From Candidatus Pararuminococcus gallinarum (lineage in GTDB: Bacteria; Bacillota; Clostridia; Oscillospirales; Ruminococcaceae): DNA of 34,693 bases. Shown in pieces: positions 17,225-24,928 of the stretch (position 1 is the first letter of the stretch; every line of letters begins with the position of its first letter). A program made the position numbers and the translations under genes. Below the pieces are notes generated by a model. The model did not search any database and was not told the origin of the DNA. It saw only the letters and a list, made by a program, of their open reading frames with translations. The DNA is taken from positions 1-34,693 of the forward strand of contig CAJFSX010000012.1 in the NCBI GenBank assembly GCA_904419775.1, written 5' to 3'.

Positions 17225-17473
17225 GCGGGCAGTGCCCGCTGCCACCACCTGCCGGTGGGGGATATCGCGCTGTATCACAACGGAAAACAAAAATGCGTGT
17301 GCCGCGAACAGTGTCTTGAATAAAACCTAGGGCGCGTCATCCCGCCCCGGAAGGGGCCCACCTACCGGTGGGGGATATCGCGCTTATGTATCAATCGCAA
17401 CATAAATGCGGGCATCGCGACAATGTCACCGACAAAACTCCGGGCGCGTCTTCCCCCAGCGGTAGCTGGTGCG
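17225..17473 (+). repeat. Intergenic modular repeat array R6
   Basis: Hairpins GCGGGCAGTGCCCGC (17225-17239) and CCACCTGCCGGTGG lead into a core at 17265-17340. CCCC-GGAA-GGGG and CCACCTACCGGTGG lead into a second core at 17379-17455. It closes with CAGC-GGTA-GCTG. It joins the mnmE ribosome site directly to the jag terminator. Confidence 0.9.
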
Positions 17474-17509
17474 AAAGAAAAAGGGGTTTCTGTGAAAGAA
17501 ACCCCTTGG
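17474..17509 (-). terminator. Terminator after jag
   Basis: On - AAGGGGTTTC/GAAACCCCTT stem (17498-17507 with 17481-17490), loop of seven, then TTTCTTT. It separates the rpmH-to-jag genes from mnmE. Confidence 0.8.
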
Positions 17510-17536
17510 TGCCAAGTTGATGCCCCTTGGCGCGGA

Positions 17537-18379
17537 TCAGTCGTCCAGGTTGATCTTGCCGAACAGGGGTGCTCCCTCCGCCTCGGTGGGCGGGGTGGAC
17601 CGGATCTTAGCCGGCTCAGAAGGAGCGTTGTCCTCCTTGGGAGGACGGTTGTCCCGACGGGAGCCGCGGCCCTCTTTATAGGGGCGCTTGTTGTATCCGC
17701 CCCGATTCCGATCCCCTCTGGAGCCCCGGTCGCGGTTGCCGTATCGGGCCGGACGGGGGTTCTTGGAGCTGATGACCACCCGGCGGTTTGGCTCCTCTCC
17801 AATAGAGGAGGAGGTAGCGCCTTCTACCTGCTGCACAGCGGAATGGATGATCCGCCGCTCATAGGGGTTCATAGGCTCCAAGGTGGTGCTGCGGCCGGTT
17901 CTCACCGCGGTATTGGCGATCTTGACAGCCAGATGCTCCAGGGTTTTTTCCCGTTTTTCCCGGTAATTGCCGCTGTCAAGGGTAATTCTGAAATAGCTGC
18001 CCTCGCCCCGGTTGGCCACCAGGCCTGCCAGGTACTGGAGCGCGTCCAGGGTCTCGCCCCGGCGTCCGATGATGATGCCCAGGCCTTCCCCTTCCAAAAC
18101 CAGGGTGGCGTTATCCTCTTCTTCTTTGACCTGGATGTCCACATTTTCAAGGCCCATGTTGTGAAGGACTTCCGTAACATAATCCACAGCCAGCTGGGCT
18201 TTGGATGTCCGATAGGTGACCTTGACCTTTGCGGGGGTATTTTTCAAGCCGAAAAATCCCTTTTTCGGAAGATCGATAATTTCAATTTCCACAGCATCCC
18301 GCTCTACGCCCAGGCTTTCACATGCGAGATTGACCGCTTCTTCTACCGTCCGGCCTGTCATCTCAATCTCTCGTACCAT
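17537..18379 (-). CDS. jag: RNA-binding protein Jag/KhpB
   Basis: A 280-residue protein with an N-terminal Jag domain (GRTVEEAVNLACESLGV, KKGFFGLK), a KH-II domain (about 85-160, GIIIGRRGETLDALQYL) and an R3H domain around NPYERRIIHSAVQ. A long, basic, Arg/Gly-rich tail (about 205-265) ends in an acidic patch. The KH and R3H domains bind single-stranded RNA, and KhpB proteins act in cell elongation and division in streptococci. It sits directly after yidC, the canonical order, and GAGGAG precedes the ATG. Confidence 0.93.
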   Translation of the reverse strand: MVREIEMTGRTVEEAVNLACESLGVERDAVEIEIIDLPKKGFFGLKNTPAKVKVTYRTSKAQLAVDYVTEVLHNMGLENVDIQVKEEEDNATLVLEGEGLGIIIGRRGETLDALQYLAGLVANRGEGSYFRITLDSGNYREKREKTLEHLAVKIANTAVRTGRSTTLEPMNPYERRIIHSAVQQVEGATSSSIGEEPNRRVVISSKNPRPARYGNRDRGSRGDRNRGGYNKRPYKEGRGSRRDNRPPKEDNAPSEPAKIRSTPPTEAEGAPLFGKINLDD

Positions 18380-18436
18380 GTTTCTACATCTCCTCTATCC
18401 TGGATTTTCCTATAAATGATCGGCAACCAAAGTTTC

Positions 18437-19558
18437 TCACTTCAGGTCGTCGTCGGTTACATCCACATATTCTTCGCCGTATTTCTCCGCGTCCCGACGC
18501 CGGGCCTCCGCCAGCTTACGGCGGTTGATTTCCTTCTGGGTCAGCTCCTCATCGCTGAGGAACTCCTCTACCTTCATGGGCTTAATATTCTTATTCTTTC
18601 CCTTTTTCGCGTTTTCGTTGTGGTATTTCGCAGCCTCTTCCGCCGCCCGTTTTCTGGCTTCCAACCGCTCCTGCCGTTTTCTTTCCCGCTCTTCCTCTTC
18701 CCTCTCCTTGGCCGCCGCGATCATTTCAGCGGGATTATAGATCCGGTTGAGGACAATGGACTGAACGGTCTGGAACACGTTGGACAAAATCCAGTACATG
18801 CCGACGCCGGCCGGTACCTGGAAGGCAATGATGACAGAAAAGATGGGCATAATGAAGGTCATACCCTTCATAGCACCAGCGCCGGCCTGGCCCTGGTTCA
18901 TGGTGGGGTTTAACCGGGTGACAATCAGGGAGGACAGCAGCGCCGTCACACCGGACAAAATGGGGATCAAAATCAGGATATTCAGGCTCCAGGTGGGGAT
19001 CTCACCCAAATTCATCCCCAGGAAGTTCAGGCTCACCGAAGAAAGCTTGTCGGTGATCTCCGCCCCCACCGACGCAAAGGCCTCCGGATTGGCGTGGAAG
19101 ATGTTGAGGATACTGATCTGGGGGCTGTAGGAGCTGAGTGCTTGTCCCGTTCCCGTGGCAATATTGGTCAGGGTGGTAATGGTATCCGCCGACAGATGAA
19201 GGATATGGGTCAGGGGCCGGTATATAACGTCAATCAAGCCAAAGAGAATCAGGATCTGGATGATCATGGGAAGGCAGCCAGCCGTGGGGCTGTAATGTTC
19301 CTTCTCATACAGGGCCATCAGCTCTTCCTGATATTTCTGCTTGTTGTTGCCGTATTTCTTCTGCAGTTCCATCACCTTTGGCTGGAACATGGCCATTTTT
19401 ACGGTGGATTTCTGCTGTTTCACCGCCAACGGCAGCAGCAGCAGCTTGACGAGCAGGGTAAAGAAAATCAGGGCAATGCCGTAATTCTGCACCAGGGAAT
19501 AACAGGCCCACATGACATAGCCCAAAGGTGTTCCAAAGATGGTATAAAGCAAACTCAT
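18437..19558 (-). CDS. yidC: Membrane protein insertase YidC
   Basis: A 373-residue Oxa1/YidC insertase that inserts membrane proteins alone or with SecYEG. Hydrophobic segments lie at about residues 5-22, 26-46, 95-115, 195-220 and 245-270. The cytoplasmic coiled hairpin KQQKSTVKMAMFQPKVMELQKKY is present. The C-terminal tail (about 285-373) is very rich in Lys, Arg and Glu and probably binds the ribosome. There is no lipobox, unlike bacillar SpoIIIJ. GGAGG lies before ATG 19558. It is separated from yidD by array R7 and from jag by 57 bp. Confidence 0.95.
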   Translation of the reverse strand: MSLLYTIFGTPLGYVMWACYSLVQNYGIALIFFTLLVKLLLLPLAVKQQKSTVKMAMFQPKVMELQKKYGNNKQKYQEELMALYEKEHYSPTAGCLPMIIQILILFGLIDVIYRPLTHILHLSADTITTLTNIATGTGQALSSYSPQISILNIFHANPEAFASVGAEITDKLSSVSLNFLGMNLGEIPTWSLNILILIPILSGVTALLSSLIVTRLNPTMNQGQAGAGAMKGMTFIMPIFSVIIAFQVPAGVGMYWILSNVFQTVQSIVLNRIYNPAEMIAAAKEREEEERERKRQERLEARKRAAEEAAKYHNENAKKGKNKNIKPMKVEEFLSDEELTQKEINRRKLAEARRRDAEKYGEEYVDVTDDDLK

Positions 19559-19609
19559 GGATTTTAATCCTCCAAACCGGCAGTGTATCTTCTACCGGGT
19601 AATTTTCAA

Positions 19610-19992
19610 AATCACCGGCTACCGCCGGGGCCAGCTGCCGCTGGGGGATGTCGCGCTGGCGGGCAGTGCCCGCAGCCGAGTCGCGCTGTGGCGCAACAGA
19701 AAACAAAATCGCGTGTGTCGCGGCGGTGGTTTCAATTAAACTCAGGGCGCGCCAGCTACCGCTGGGGGATATCGCGCTTATGTGTCAATCGAAACTCAGC
19801 TGCGGGCATCGCGAACAATGTCTCAAATAAAACTCAGGGCGCGCCAGCTGCCGCTGGGGGATATCGCGCTGTGGTGTCAATCGCAACGTAATTGCGGGCA
19901 ACGCAAACGATGTCTCAAACAAAACCCAGGGCGCGTCATCCTCGCCGGTAGGCGCGCGTCTTGCTCGCCGGTAGGCGCGCGTCGTCCTGCTT
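19610..19992 (+). repeat. Intergenic modular repeat array R7
   Basis: Three full cores at about 19680-19752, 19771-19841 and 19863-19939, joined by CAGC-TACC-GCTG or CAGC-TGCC-GCTG hairpins. At 19648-19686 the boundary motif TCGCGCT occurs twice, bracketing GGCGGGCAGTGCCCGCAGCC. The array runs past the stop of yidD, so two CGCC-GGTA-GGCG hairpins encode the YidD tail. Confidence 0.9.
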
Positions 19993-20232
19993 TGGCAGGG
20001 ACCGGCGGAAGGTGAAGTGATCCGGCACTGGATCATAGCCGCCTCTGCAAAAGGGCTGACAGCGCAACAGCCTATAAAACGCCAATAGCCCGCCCCTCAC
20101 CACGCCGAAGCGGGAAATCGCCTCCATGGCATAGGAAGAGCAGGTAGGATAAAACCTGCAGCAGGCAGGCTTTAAAGGGGATATAAACTTTTGATACAGG
20201 CGGATCAGCCCTAGCATGCACTTTTTGATCAT
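19936..20232 (-). CDS. yidD: Membrane protein insertion efficiency factor YidD
   Basis: A 98-residue YidD protein with an amphipathic N-terminus ([20 protein letters not shown]) and the conserved Cys-rich signature [16 protein letters not shown] plus CRGGYDPVP. The family assists YidC-dependent insertion. The start overlaps the rnpA stop (ATGA), so translation is coupled. Family members are usually about 70-85 residues. Here the last 20 or so residues ([20 protein letters not shown]) are encoded by repeat hairpins of array R7, an apparent repeat-derived extension. Confidence 0.92.
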   Translation of the reverse strand: MIKKCMLGLIRLYQKFISPLKPACCRFYPTCSSYAMEAISRFGVVRGGLLAFYRLLRCQPFCRGGYDPVPDHFTFRRSLPKQDDARLPASKTRAYRRG

Positions 20233-20573
20233 GATTCTTTTTGCAATGCGCCGATGGCCTCCAGCTGCTGGCGCATCATCTTCTGCACCAGGCCCATGGG
20301 GACCCGGCAGGTTTTGCTCCGGGCCACAAAGCAAATATCCCAGGAAGGGGGCACCTGCTGTTCCAGCAGGCGGTAGGCCTCCTTGATGACCCGGCGGGCC
20401 CGGTTGCGCTGTACTGCTTTTCCGATTTTCTTGCTGGTGGTAATGCCAATCCGGTTATAGCCCCGCCTTGTGCGCAGGGCATAGGTAACCAGCACATTTC
20501 CGGCTCTTGATTTTCCTCTTCCATACAGCCGCCGGAAATCCCTATTTTCATTGAGCATCTGGGTGTGTTCCAT
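20229..20573 (-). CDS. rnpA: Ribonuclease P protein component
   Basis: A 114-residue RNase P protein that binds pre-tRNA 5' leaders with RNase [19 protein letters not shown] at the N-terminus and the RNR motif [18 protein letters not shown] are diagnostic. GGAGG lies 5 bp before ATG 20573; the open frame further upstream is repeat sequence. It lies in the usual rpmH-rnpA-yidD-yidC order, though array R8 separates it from rpmH. Confidence 0.95.
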   Translation of the reverse strand: MEHTQMLNENRDFRRLYGRGKSRAGNVLVTYALRTRRGYNRIGITTSKKIGKAVQRNRARRVIKEAYRLLEQQVPPSWDICFVARSKTCRVPMGLVQKMMRQQLEAIGALQKES

Positions 20574-20582
20574 ACTTCCTCC

Positions 20583-20960
20583 CACCACCCGCCGCCGGCT
20601 GCCGCCGGGGGATGTCGCGCTGGCGGGCAGTGCCCGCAACCGAGTCGCGCTGTATCACAATGGAAAACAAAAGCGCGTGTGACGCGACAATGTCTCGCAT
20701 AAAACCAGGCGCGCGTCTTGCCCGCCGCTAGGCGCGCTGGCGGGCAGTGCCCGCTGCCAAACCGCGCTGATGTTTCAATCGTAACGTAATTGCGGGTGTC
20801 GCGAACGATGTCTCAAACAAAACCCAGGGAGCATCATCCCGCCCCGGCAGGGGTCGCGTGTGTCGCGGCAGTGTCGCGGATAAAACTCGGGGCGCGTCTT
20901 GCCGACCGCTAGGTCCGCGTCTTGCTCTCCGCAGGAGCGCGATCTGCCCTCCGCAGGAGC
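20583..20960 (+). repeat. Intergenic modular repeat array R8
   Basis: Full cores at about 20644-20719 and 20762-20836 and a short core at 20856-20902, with GCGGGCAGTGCCCGC twice (20623 and 20741), CCGGC-TGCC-GCCGG, CGCC-GCTA-GGCG, CCCC-GGCA-GGGG, GACC-GCTA-GGTC and CTCC-GCA-GGAG twice. TCGCGCT brackets the first GCGGGCAGTGCCCGC hairpin, as in R7. Confidence 0.9.
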
Positions 20961-20964
20961 GATG

Positions 20965-20996
20965 GTAAAAAGAAAGACCACAATGTTTTGTGGCCC
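20965..20996 (-). terminator. Weak terminator or attenuator after rpmH
   Basis: On - CCACAA/TTGTGG around a 4-nt loop, then TCTTTCTTTTT. The stem is short, so it may only attenuate, giving excess L34 mRNA over rnpA. Confidence 0.6.
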
Positions 20997-21001
20997 CTAT
21001 G

Positions 21002-21136
21002 TTAGTAAGACAGCTGCTTTCTGCCTCTGGCTCTTCTGCGAGCAAGTACTTTACGGCCGTTTTTGGTGGCCATTCTCTTTCTGAATCCGTGCTCTTTAGC
21101 GCGATGAATCTTTTTCGGCTGATAAGTTCTTTTCAC
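21002..21136 (-). CDS. rpmH: Ribosomal protein bL34
   Basis: A 44-residue bL34: [17 protein letters not shown] near the N-terminus, then [20 protein letters not shown] and the C-terminal RKQLSY. The start I favour is GTG at 21136, which has AAAGGAGG 8 bp upstream and gives the standard 44 residues. An ATG two codons earlier (21142) is only 2 bp from that ribosome site and would give 46. Divergently transcribed from dnaA, as in nearly all Firmicutes. Confidence 0.95.
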   Translation of the reverse strand: MKRTYQPKKIHRAKEHGFRKRMATKNGRKVLARRRARGRKQLSY

Positions 21137-21158
21137 CTTCATACCCTCCTTTCGAGGC

Positions 21159-21174
21159 TAACCTTGCAAGGTTA
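21159..21174. promoter_or_regulatory. 16-bp perfect palindrome at the rpmH transcription start
   Basis: TAACCTTGCAAGGTTA is perfectly self-complementary and begins 2 bp from the rpmH -10 box, covering the expected transcription start. It could be an operator or a 5'-terminal mRNA hairpin. Confidence 0.5.
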
Positions 21175-21175
21175 C

Positions 21176-21205
21176 ATTATAAAGGATAAAACCCGCCCGT
21201 GTCAA
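21176..21205 (-). promoter_or_regulatory. Promoter of rpmH-rnpA-yidD-yidC-jag
   Basis: Perfect TTGACA (21200-21205) and perfect TATAAT (21176-21181) with an 18-bp spacer on -. It is the best sigma-A promoter in the window, as expected for a ribosomal protein operon. Confidence 0.85.
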
Positions 21206-21333
21206 TATCATTATGGCGGAAAATCCAGGTTTTTTGGCCTATCCATCACATTTTCGCCTCATTTTCCCCTTTGCAAGGAAAAATCCGCACTCCTTACATA
21301 TTATAATAGGTTCAAATACACCGGTGGAAAAGC

Positions 21334-21362
21334 TTGCTTGCGGGCCGGAAATATGCTACAAT
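21334..21362 (+). promoter_or_regulatory. Promoter of dnaA
   Basis: TTGCTT (21334-21339), 17 bp, TACAAT (21357-21362) with extended TGC. A second TATAAT at 21302-21307 lacks a good -35. DnaA boxes just downstream suggest autoregulation. Confidence 0.55.
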
Positions 21363-21417
21363 AGAAATCGGATATTTCTGTCCATTTTTTAGTTTCTCAC
21401 CAAGTTTTCCAGGATAC

Positions 21418-21471
21418 TTTTCCACTGTTTCAACAGGTTTTCCACAGACAATCTTGATTTTCTGTGGATTC
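21418..21471. promoter_or_regulatory. DnaA-box cluster upstream of dnaA
   Basis: TTTTCCACT (21418-21426), TTTTCCACA (21438-21446) and, on the other strand, GAATCCACA (21463-21471) resemble DnaA boxes (TTATCCACA). They lie between the dnaA promoter and start and could mediate autoregulation or form an accessory origin subregion. Confidence 0.65.
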
Positions 21472-21519
21472 CTTCTTTTTATCCCATAGAAATGCTGTTT
21501 GAGGGGGATGTTCATCGCC

Positions 21520-22860
21520 ATGGAATCATTCAAAGAAGTGTTCGGTCTGGTCAGCGATTACTGTAAGCACGAGATTTCTTCAGTGGCCCATGACCTTTGG
21601 ATTAGCTGTATCGAACCGGTAGGCTTTGACGGCAGGGTGGCAAAGCTTTATGTGCGCAGCGAGTTCCAAAAAAACATCATTGAGCAAAAGTACTCCGCCC
21701 TGCTCAACAAGGCCTTTGAGGAGGTACTGGGTTTCCCTGTCACCATCCAGATCACCTGCGATGAGGATAAGGTGGATTCGGAACAGGCCAAGAAGGTCCT
21801 CTCCACCTATACCCCCGAGGAGGTGGAGAAAAGCGCCCAGGGCGGGGATTATGAATACACCTTCTCCACCTTTATTGTAGGCCCCTCCAACAAGTTTGCC
21901 CATGCCGCTTCCCTGGCGGTGGCGGCCAACCCCTCCGGCGCCTACAACCCTCTGTTTATCTACGGCGGTTCCGGCCTGGGCAAGACCCATCTGCTCCACG
22001 CCATCTGCGCCGAGATCCGGGAAAACAAGCCGGGTACCAACATCATCTATGTCAAGGGCGAGGAATTCACCAATGAGCTGATCGAAGCCATTGGAAACAA
22101 GACCACCCCGGAATTCCACAACAAATACCGCCAGGCGGACGTGCTGCTGGTGGACGATATCCAGTTTATCGGCGGCAAGGAGAGCACCCAGGAGGAGTTC
22201 TTCCACACCTTTGAGGCCCTCTACACCGCGGAAAAACAGATTGTCCTGACCTCCGACCGGCCGCCCAAGGAGATCAAAACCCTGGAAGAGCGGCTGCGGA
22301 CCCGCTTTGAATGGGGCCTTCTGGCCGACGTGCAGCCCCCGGATTTCGAGACCAGGATCGCCATCATCCGCCGCAAGGCCCAGCTTTTAGATATTGAGAT
22401 TCCCGACGAGGTGGCGGAATATATCGCCAACCGGCTGAAAAACAACATCCGCCAGCTGGAAGGAGCGGTGAAAAAGCTCAAAGCCTACAAGCTGCTGGCC
22501 AATACGCCGCCCTCCATCTCCATTGCCCAGAACGCCATCCGGGACATCCTCAACGACAACCAGCCGGTGCCTGTCACCGTAGAGCGTATCATCTCCGAAG
22601 TGGCCCGGACCTTCTCCGTCTCCGCCGCGGATATCCGCTCCAACAAGCGCAGCGCTCCCATCTCCAACGCCCGGCAGGTGGCCATCCACATTGTCCGGGA
22701 AATCACCCAGATGTCCATGTCCTCCATCGGCGAGGAATTCGGCGGCCGGGATCACTCCACCATTGTCTACGCCATCCAGCAGGTGGAAAAGAACATGGAG
22801 CAAAACTCCCGCTATAAAGAGACCATTGAGGATATCATCAAAAACATCCGCAACTCCTAG
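21520..22860 (+). CDS. dnaA: Chromosomal replication initiator DnaA
   Basis: A 446-residue AAA+ initiator. Domain I is at about 1-80 and linker II is short (about 80-115). The ATPase domain has Walker A GGSGLGKTH (149-157), Walker B LLVDDIQF and sensor motif RLRTRFEWGL. DNA-binding domain IV carries DHSTIVYA (411-418). I chose ATG 21520 (MESFKEVF), matching family N-termini; GAGGGG is 13 bp upstream, a little far, and an in-frame ATG at 21508 is the alternative. Repeat hairpin CCACCTGCCGGTGG starts at the first base after the stop. Confidence 0.96.
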   Translation: MESFKEVFGLVSDYCKHEISSVAHDLWISCIEPVGFDGRVAKLYVRSEFQKNIIEQKYSALLNKAFEEVLGFPVTIQITCDEDKVDSEQAKKVLSTYTPEEVEKSAQGGDYEYTFSTFIVGPSNKFAHAASLAVAANPSGAYNPLFIYGGSGLGKTHLLHAICAEIRENKPGTNIIYVKGEEFTNELIEAIGNKTTPEFHNKYRQADVLLVDDIQFIGGKESTQEEFFHTFEALYTAEKQIVLTSDRPPKEIKTLEERLRTRFEWGLLADVQPPDFETRIAIIRRKAQLLDIEIPDEVAEYIANRLKNNIRQLEGAVKKLKAYKLLANTPPSISIAQNAIRDILNDNQPVPVTVERIISEVARTFSVSAADIRSNKRSAPISNARQVAIHIVREITQMSMSSIGEEFGGRDHSTIVYAIQQVEKNMEQNSRYKETIEDIIKNIRNS

Positions 22861-23371
22861 CCACCTGCCGGTGGGGGAAGTCGCGCTGTGGCGTCGTTCG
22901 AAACAAAAGCGCGTGTGACGCGGACAGCGTCGCAAACAAAACCAAGTACGCGATTTGCTCGCCGCTAGGCGTGCCCCTCCCGGGGCGGATATCGCGCTGG
23001 CGGCAAGTTGCCGCTGACAAGTCGCGCTGTGGTGTCAATCGCAACGTAATTGTGGGCATCGCGGACAATGTCACCGATAAAACCAAGGGCGCGTCTTGCT
23101 GCCCGCTCCCAAGCCGCGCTTATGTGTCAATCGCAACGTAATTGCGGGCTACGCGGCAATGTCGCAGATAAAACCAAATGCGCGTTTTGCTGCCCGCTAG
23201 GGCCGCGTCCTCCCGGGGCGGATATCGCGCTGGCGGCAAGTTGCCGCTGACAAGTCGCGCTGTGGTGTCAATCGCAACGTAATTGTGGGCATCGCGGACA
23301 ATGTCGCAGATAAAACCAAGGGCGCGTCTTGCTGCCCGCTAGGGCCGCGTCGTCCTCCGGCGGCAGCCGGT
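22861..23371 (+). repeat. Intergenic modular repeat array R9 in the dnaA-dnaN interval
   Basis: Four full cores at about 22881-22962, 23024-23098, 23115-23190 and 23260-23330. A segment of about 131 bp occurs twice (22976-23107 and 23209-23340) with very few differences. Hairpins include CGGCAA-G-TTGCCG (twice), CCCCTCCCGGGG-like stems, CGCC-GCTA-GGCG, GCCC-GCTA-GGGC and CCGGC-GGCA-GCCGG, the last just touching the first DnaA box. The array lengthens the origin spacer by about 500 bp. Confidence 0.9.
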
Positions 23372-23660
23372 TTCCACAGGGAAAGATTCCACCATTTCCA
23401 CAGGCAAAAAACCGATGGAAAAACAGCCTCTGTTTTACACCGACTTTTCCCCCTATTTTTCACATTGCACCTTTTGTTTTACACTGCCTTGTGGAAAATG
23501 ATCTTCTCCTTTCACTTGTCCACAACCGGCTCACAAGGGCCTCCCCAAAGAAAAAATCCTGTTTTTGGCTTAGAAAAAGGCATTTTCCGCCTTTTCCACA
23601 AATTCACAGCCTCTACGACTAATACTATCTTTTTTATATATTCCTATCCTATTCTTTCCA
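23370..23660 (+). other. Replication origin oriC
   Basis: DnaA boxes: GTTTCCACA (23370-23378), ATTTCCACA (23394-23402), TTTTCCACA inverted (23490-23498), TTGTCCACA (23516-23524) and TTTTCCACA (23592-23600). After the last box comes a phased trinucleotide run, CTA-CGA-CTA-ATA-CTA (23613-23627), matching the DnaA-trio that guides DnaA onto single strands in Bacillus. The T/A-rich stretch at 23628-23660 is the probable unwinding element. The order box, trio, unwinding element is the bacterial basal origin layout. Confidence 0.85.
23603..23631 (+). promoter_or_regulatory. Possible dnaN promoter overlapping oriC
   Basis: TTCACA (23603-23608), 17 bp, TATCTT (23626-23631). The match is moderate and it overlaps the DnaA-trio, so it is only a candidate; dnaN may otherwise be read from dnaA. 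Confidence 0.3.
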
Positions 23661-23709
23661 TGTTTTTTGAATCTGATAGGAAATCCTCAAACAAAGGAGT
23701 GGAAACCCC

Positions 23710-24816
23710 ATGCAAATTGTCTGTGATAAAAACACCCTGTCCCAGGCGGTCAGCAATATTTCCCGATCTGTCTGCTCCAAGTCTGCCATTACCGCATTGG
23801 AGGGCATCCTCATTGAAGCGGAAAACGGAAAGGTTAAATTTTCCGCCTATAACCTGGAGATGGGGATGACCACCTCTATGGAAGCAGCGGTCAAGGAGCC
23901 CGGCTCCATTGTACTGGGCGCCAAGATCTTCTTTTCCATGGTCAGCCGCCTGCCGGCAGAACAGGTGGAAATCAAAAGCGACGAAAACCTGATGACCACC
24001 ATCATCAGCGGGCCCAGTGAATTTTCCATTATGGGCCTCTCCCCTTCCGAGTTCCCCGAGATGCCCAGCATCACCGATGGAAAAAGTTTCAACGTCCCCA
24101 AGTTTAAACTCAAGGCTATGATCGATCAGACCCTGTTCGCGGTAGCCCAAAACGACGCCAAACCGGTGTATACCGGCTCCCTGTTTGAGACGAGGGACGG
24201 GGAATTGACCGTGGTTTCGGTGGACGGTTACCGGCTGGCCATGCGCAGGGAAAAAATCGACTCGGATGAGGAGCTTCGCTTTATTGTGCCGGGCAAGACC
24301 CTTTCTGAAGTTTCTAAGCTCATCGACGACGGGGAGGAGGATGTCTCCATCTCCTTCTCCAGAAAGCATATTGTCTTTTCCATTGACAGCTATCATGTCA
24401 TCTCCCGGCTGCTGGACGGGGAATTTTTGGATTATAACGCCACCATCCCCCAGGGGGAAAAGACCACCGTGATTGTGGATACCCGTGCTTTCTGCGATTC
24501 CATTGAACGGACTTCCCTGCTCATCAACGACCGGCTGAAAAGCCCCTTAAGCGTCAAGTTTGAGGATAATATGATCTATCTCCACTGTGTCACCGCCATG
24601 GGAAAAGCATCCGATTCCCTGGGCTGCGAGATCCAGGGGGAAAATGTGACCATTGGCTTTAACAACCGCTATCTCCTGGACGCCCTCAAGGGCACCGGCT
24701 GCGATAAGGTCAAGCTCCTGCTCTCCGGCAGCCTGTCCCCCATGAAGGTTGTCTCTTTGGAGGACGACAGCTTCCTGTTCTTGGTCCTCCCTGTCCGCCT
24801 AAAATCCGACCTCTAG
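23710..24816 (+). CDS. dnaN: DNA polymerase III sliding clamp (beta)
   Basis: A 368-residue clamp of three similar domains, with MQIVCDKNTLSQAVSNISRSV at the start, the partner-binding cleft region VDGYRLAMRR and the C-terminal LVLPVRL. AAAGGAG lies at 23693-23699, 10 bp before the ATG. The final G of its TAG stop is the first base of repeat hairpin GCGGGCAGTGCCCGC. It follows oriC and precedes yaaA and recF as usual. Confidence 0.97.
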   Translation: MQIVCDKNTLSQAVSNISRSVCSKSAITALEGILIEAENGKVKFSAYNLEMGMTTSMEAAVKEPGSIVLGAKIFFSMVSRLPAEQVEIKSDENLMTTIISGPSEFSIMGLSPSEFPEMPSITDGKSFNVPKFKLKAMIDQTLFAVAQNDAKPVYTGSLFETRDGELTVVSVDGYRLAMRREKIDSDEELRFIVPGKTLSEVSKLIDDGEEDVSISFSRKHIVFSIDSYHVISRLLDGEFLDYNATIPQGEKTTVIVDTRAFCDSIERTSLLINDRLKSPLSVKFEDNMIYLHCVTAMGKASDSLGCEIQGENVTIGFNNRYLLDALKGTGCDKVKLLLSGSLSPMKVVSLEDDSFLFLVLPVRLKSDL

Positions 24817-24928
24817 CGGGCAGTGCCCGCAGCCAGATTGCGCTGTGGCGCAATGGGTAACAAAATCGCGTGAGACGCGGCAGTGCCGCAGACAAAATCC
24901 AGGGCGCGTCATCCCCGCCGGTAGGCGG
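24816..24928 (+). repeat. Modular repeat R10 filling the dnaN-yaaA gap
   Basis: A single complete unit: hairpin GCGGGCAGTGCCCGC (24816-24830), core 24838-24909 with internal hairpin CGCGTGAGACGCG, then CGCC-GGTA-GGCG ending one base before AAAGGAG of yaaA. It is the cleanest example of one unit: stop codon to ribosome site with nothing else. Confidence 0.92.
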
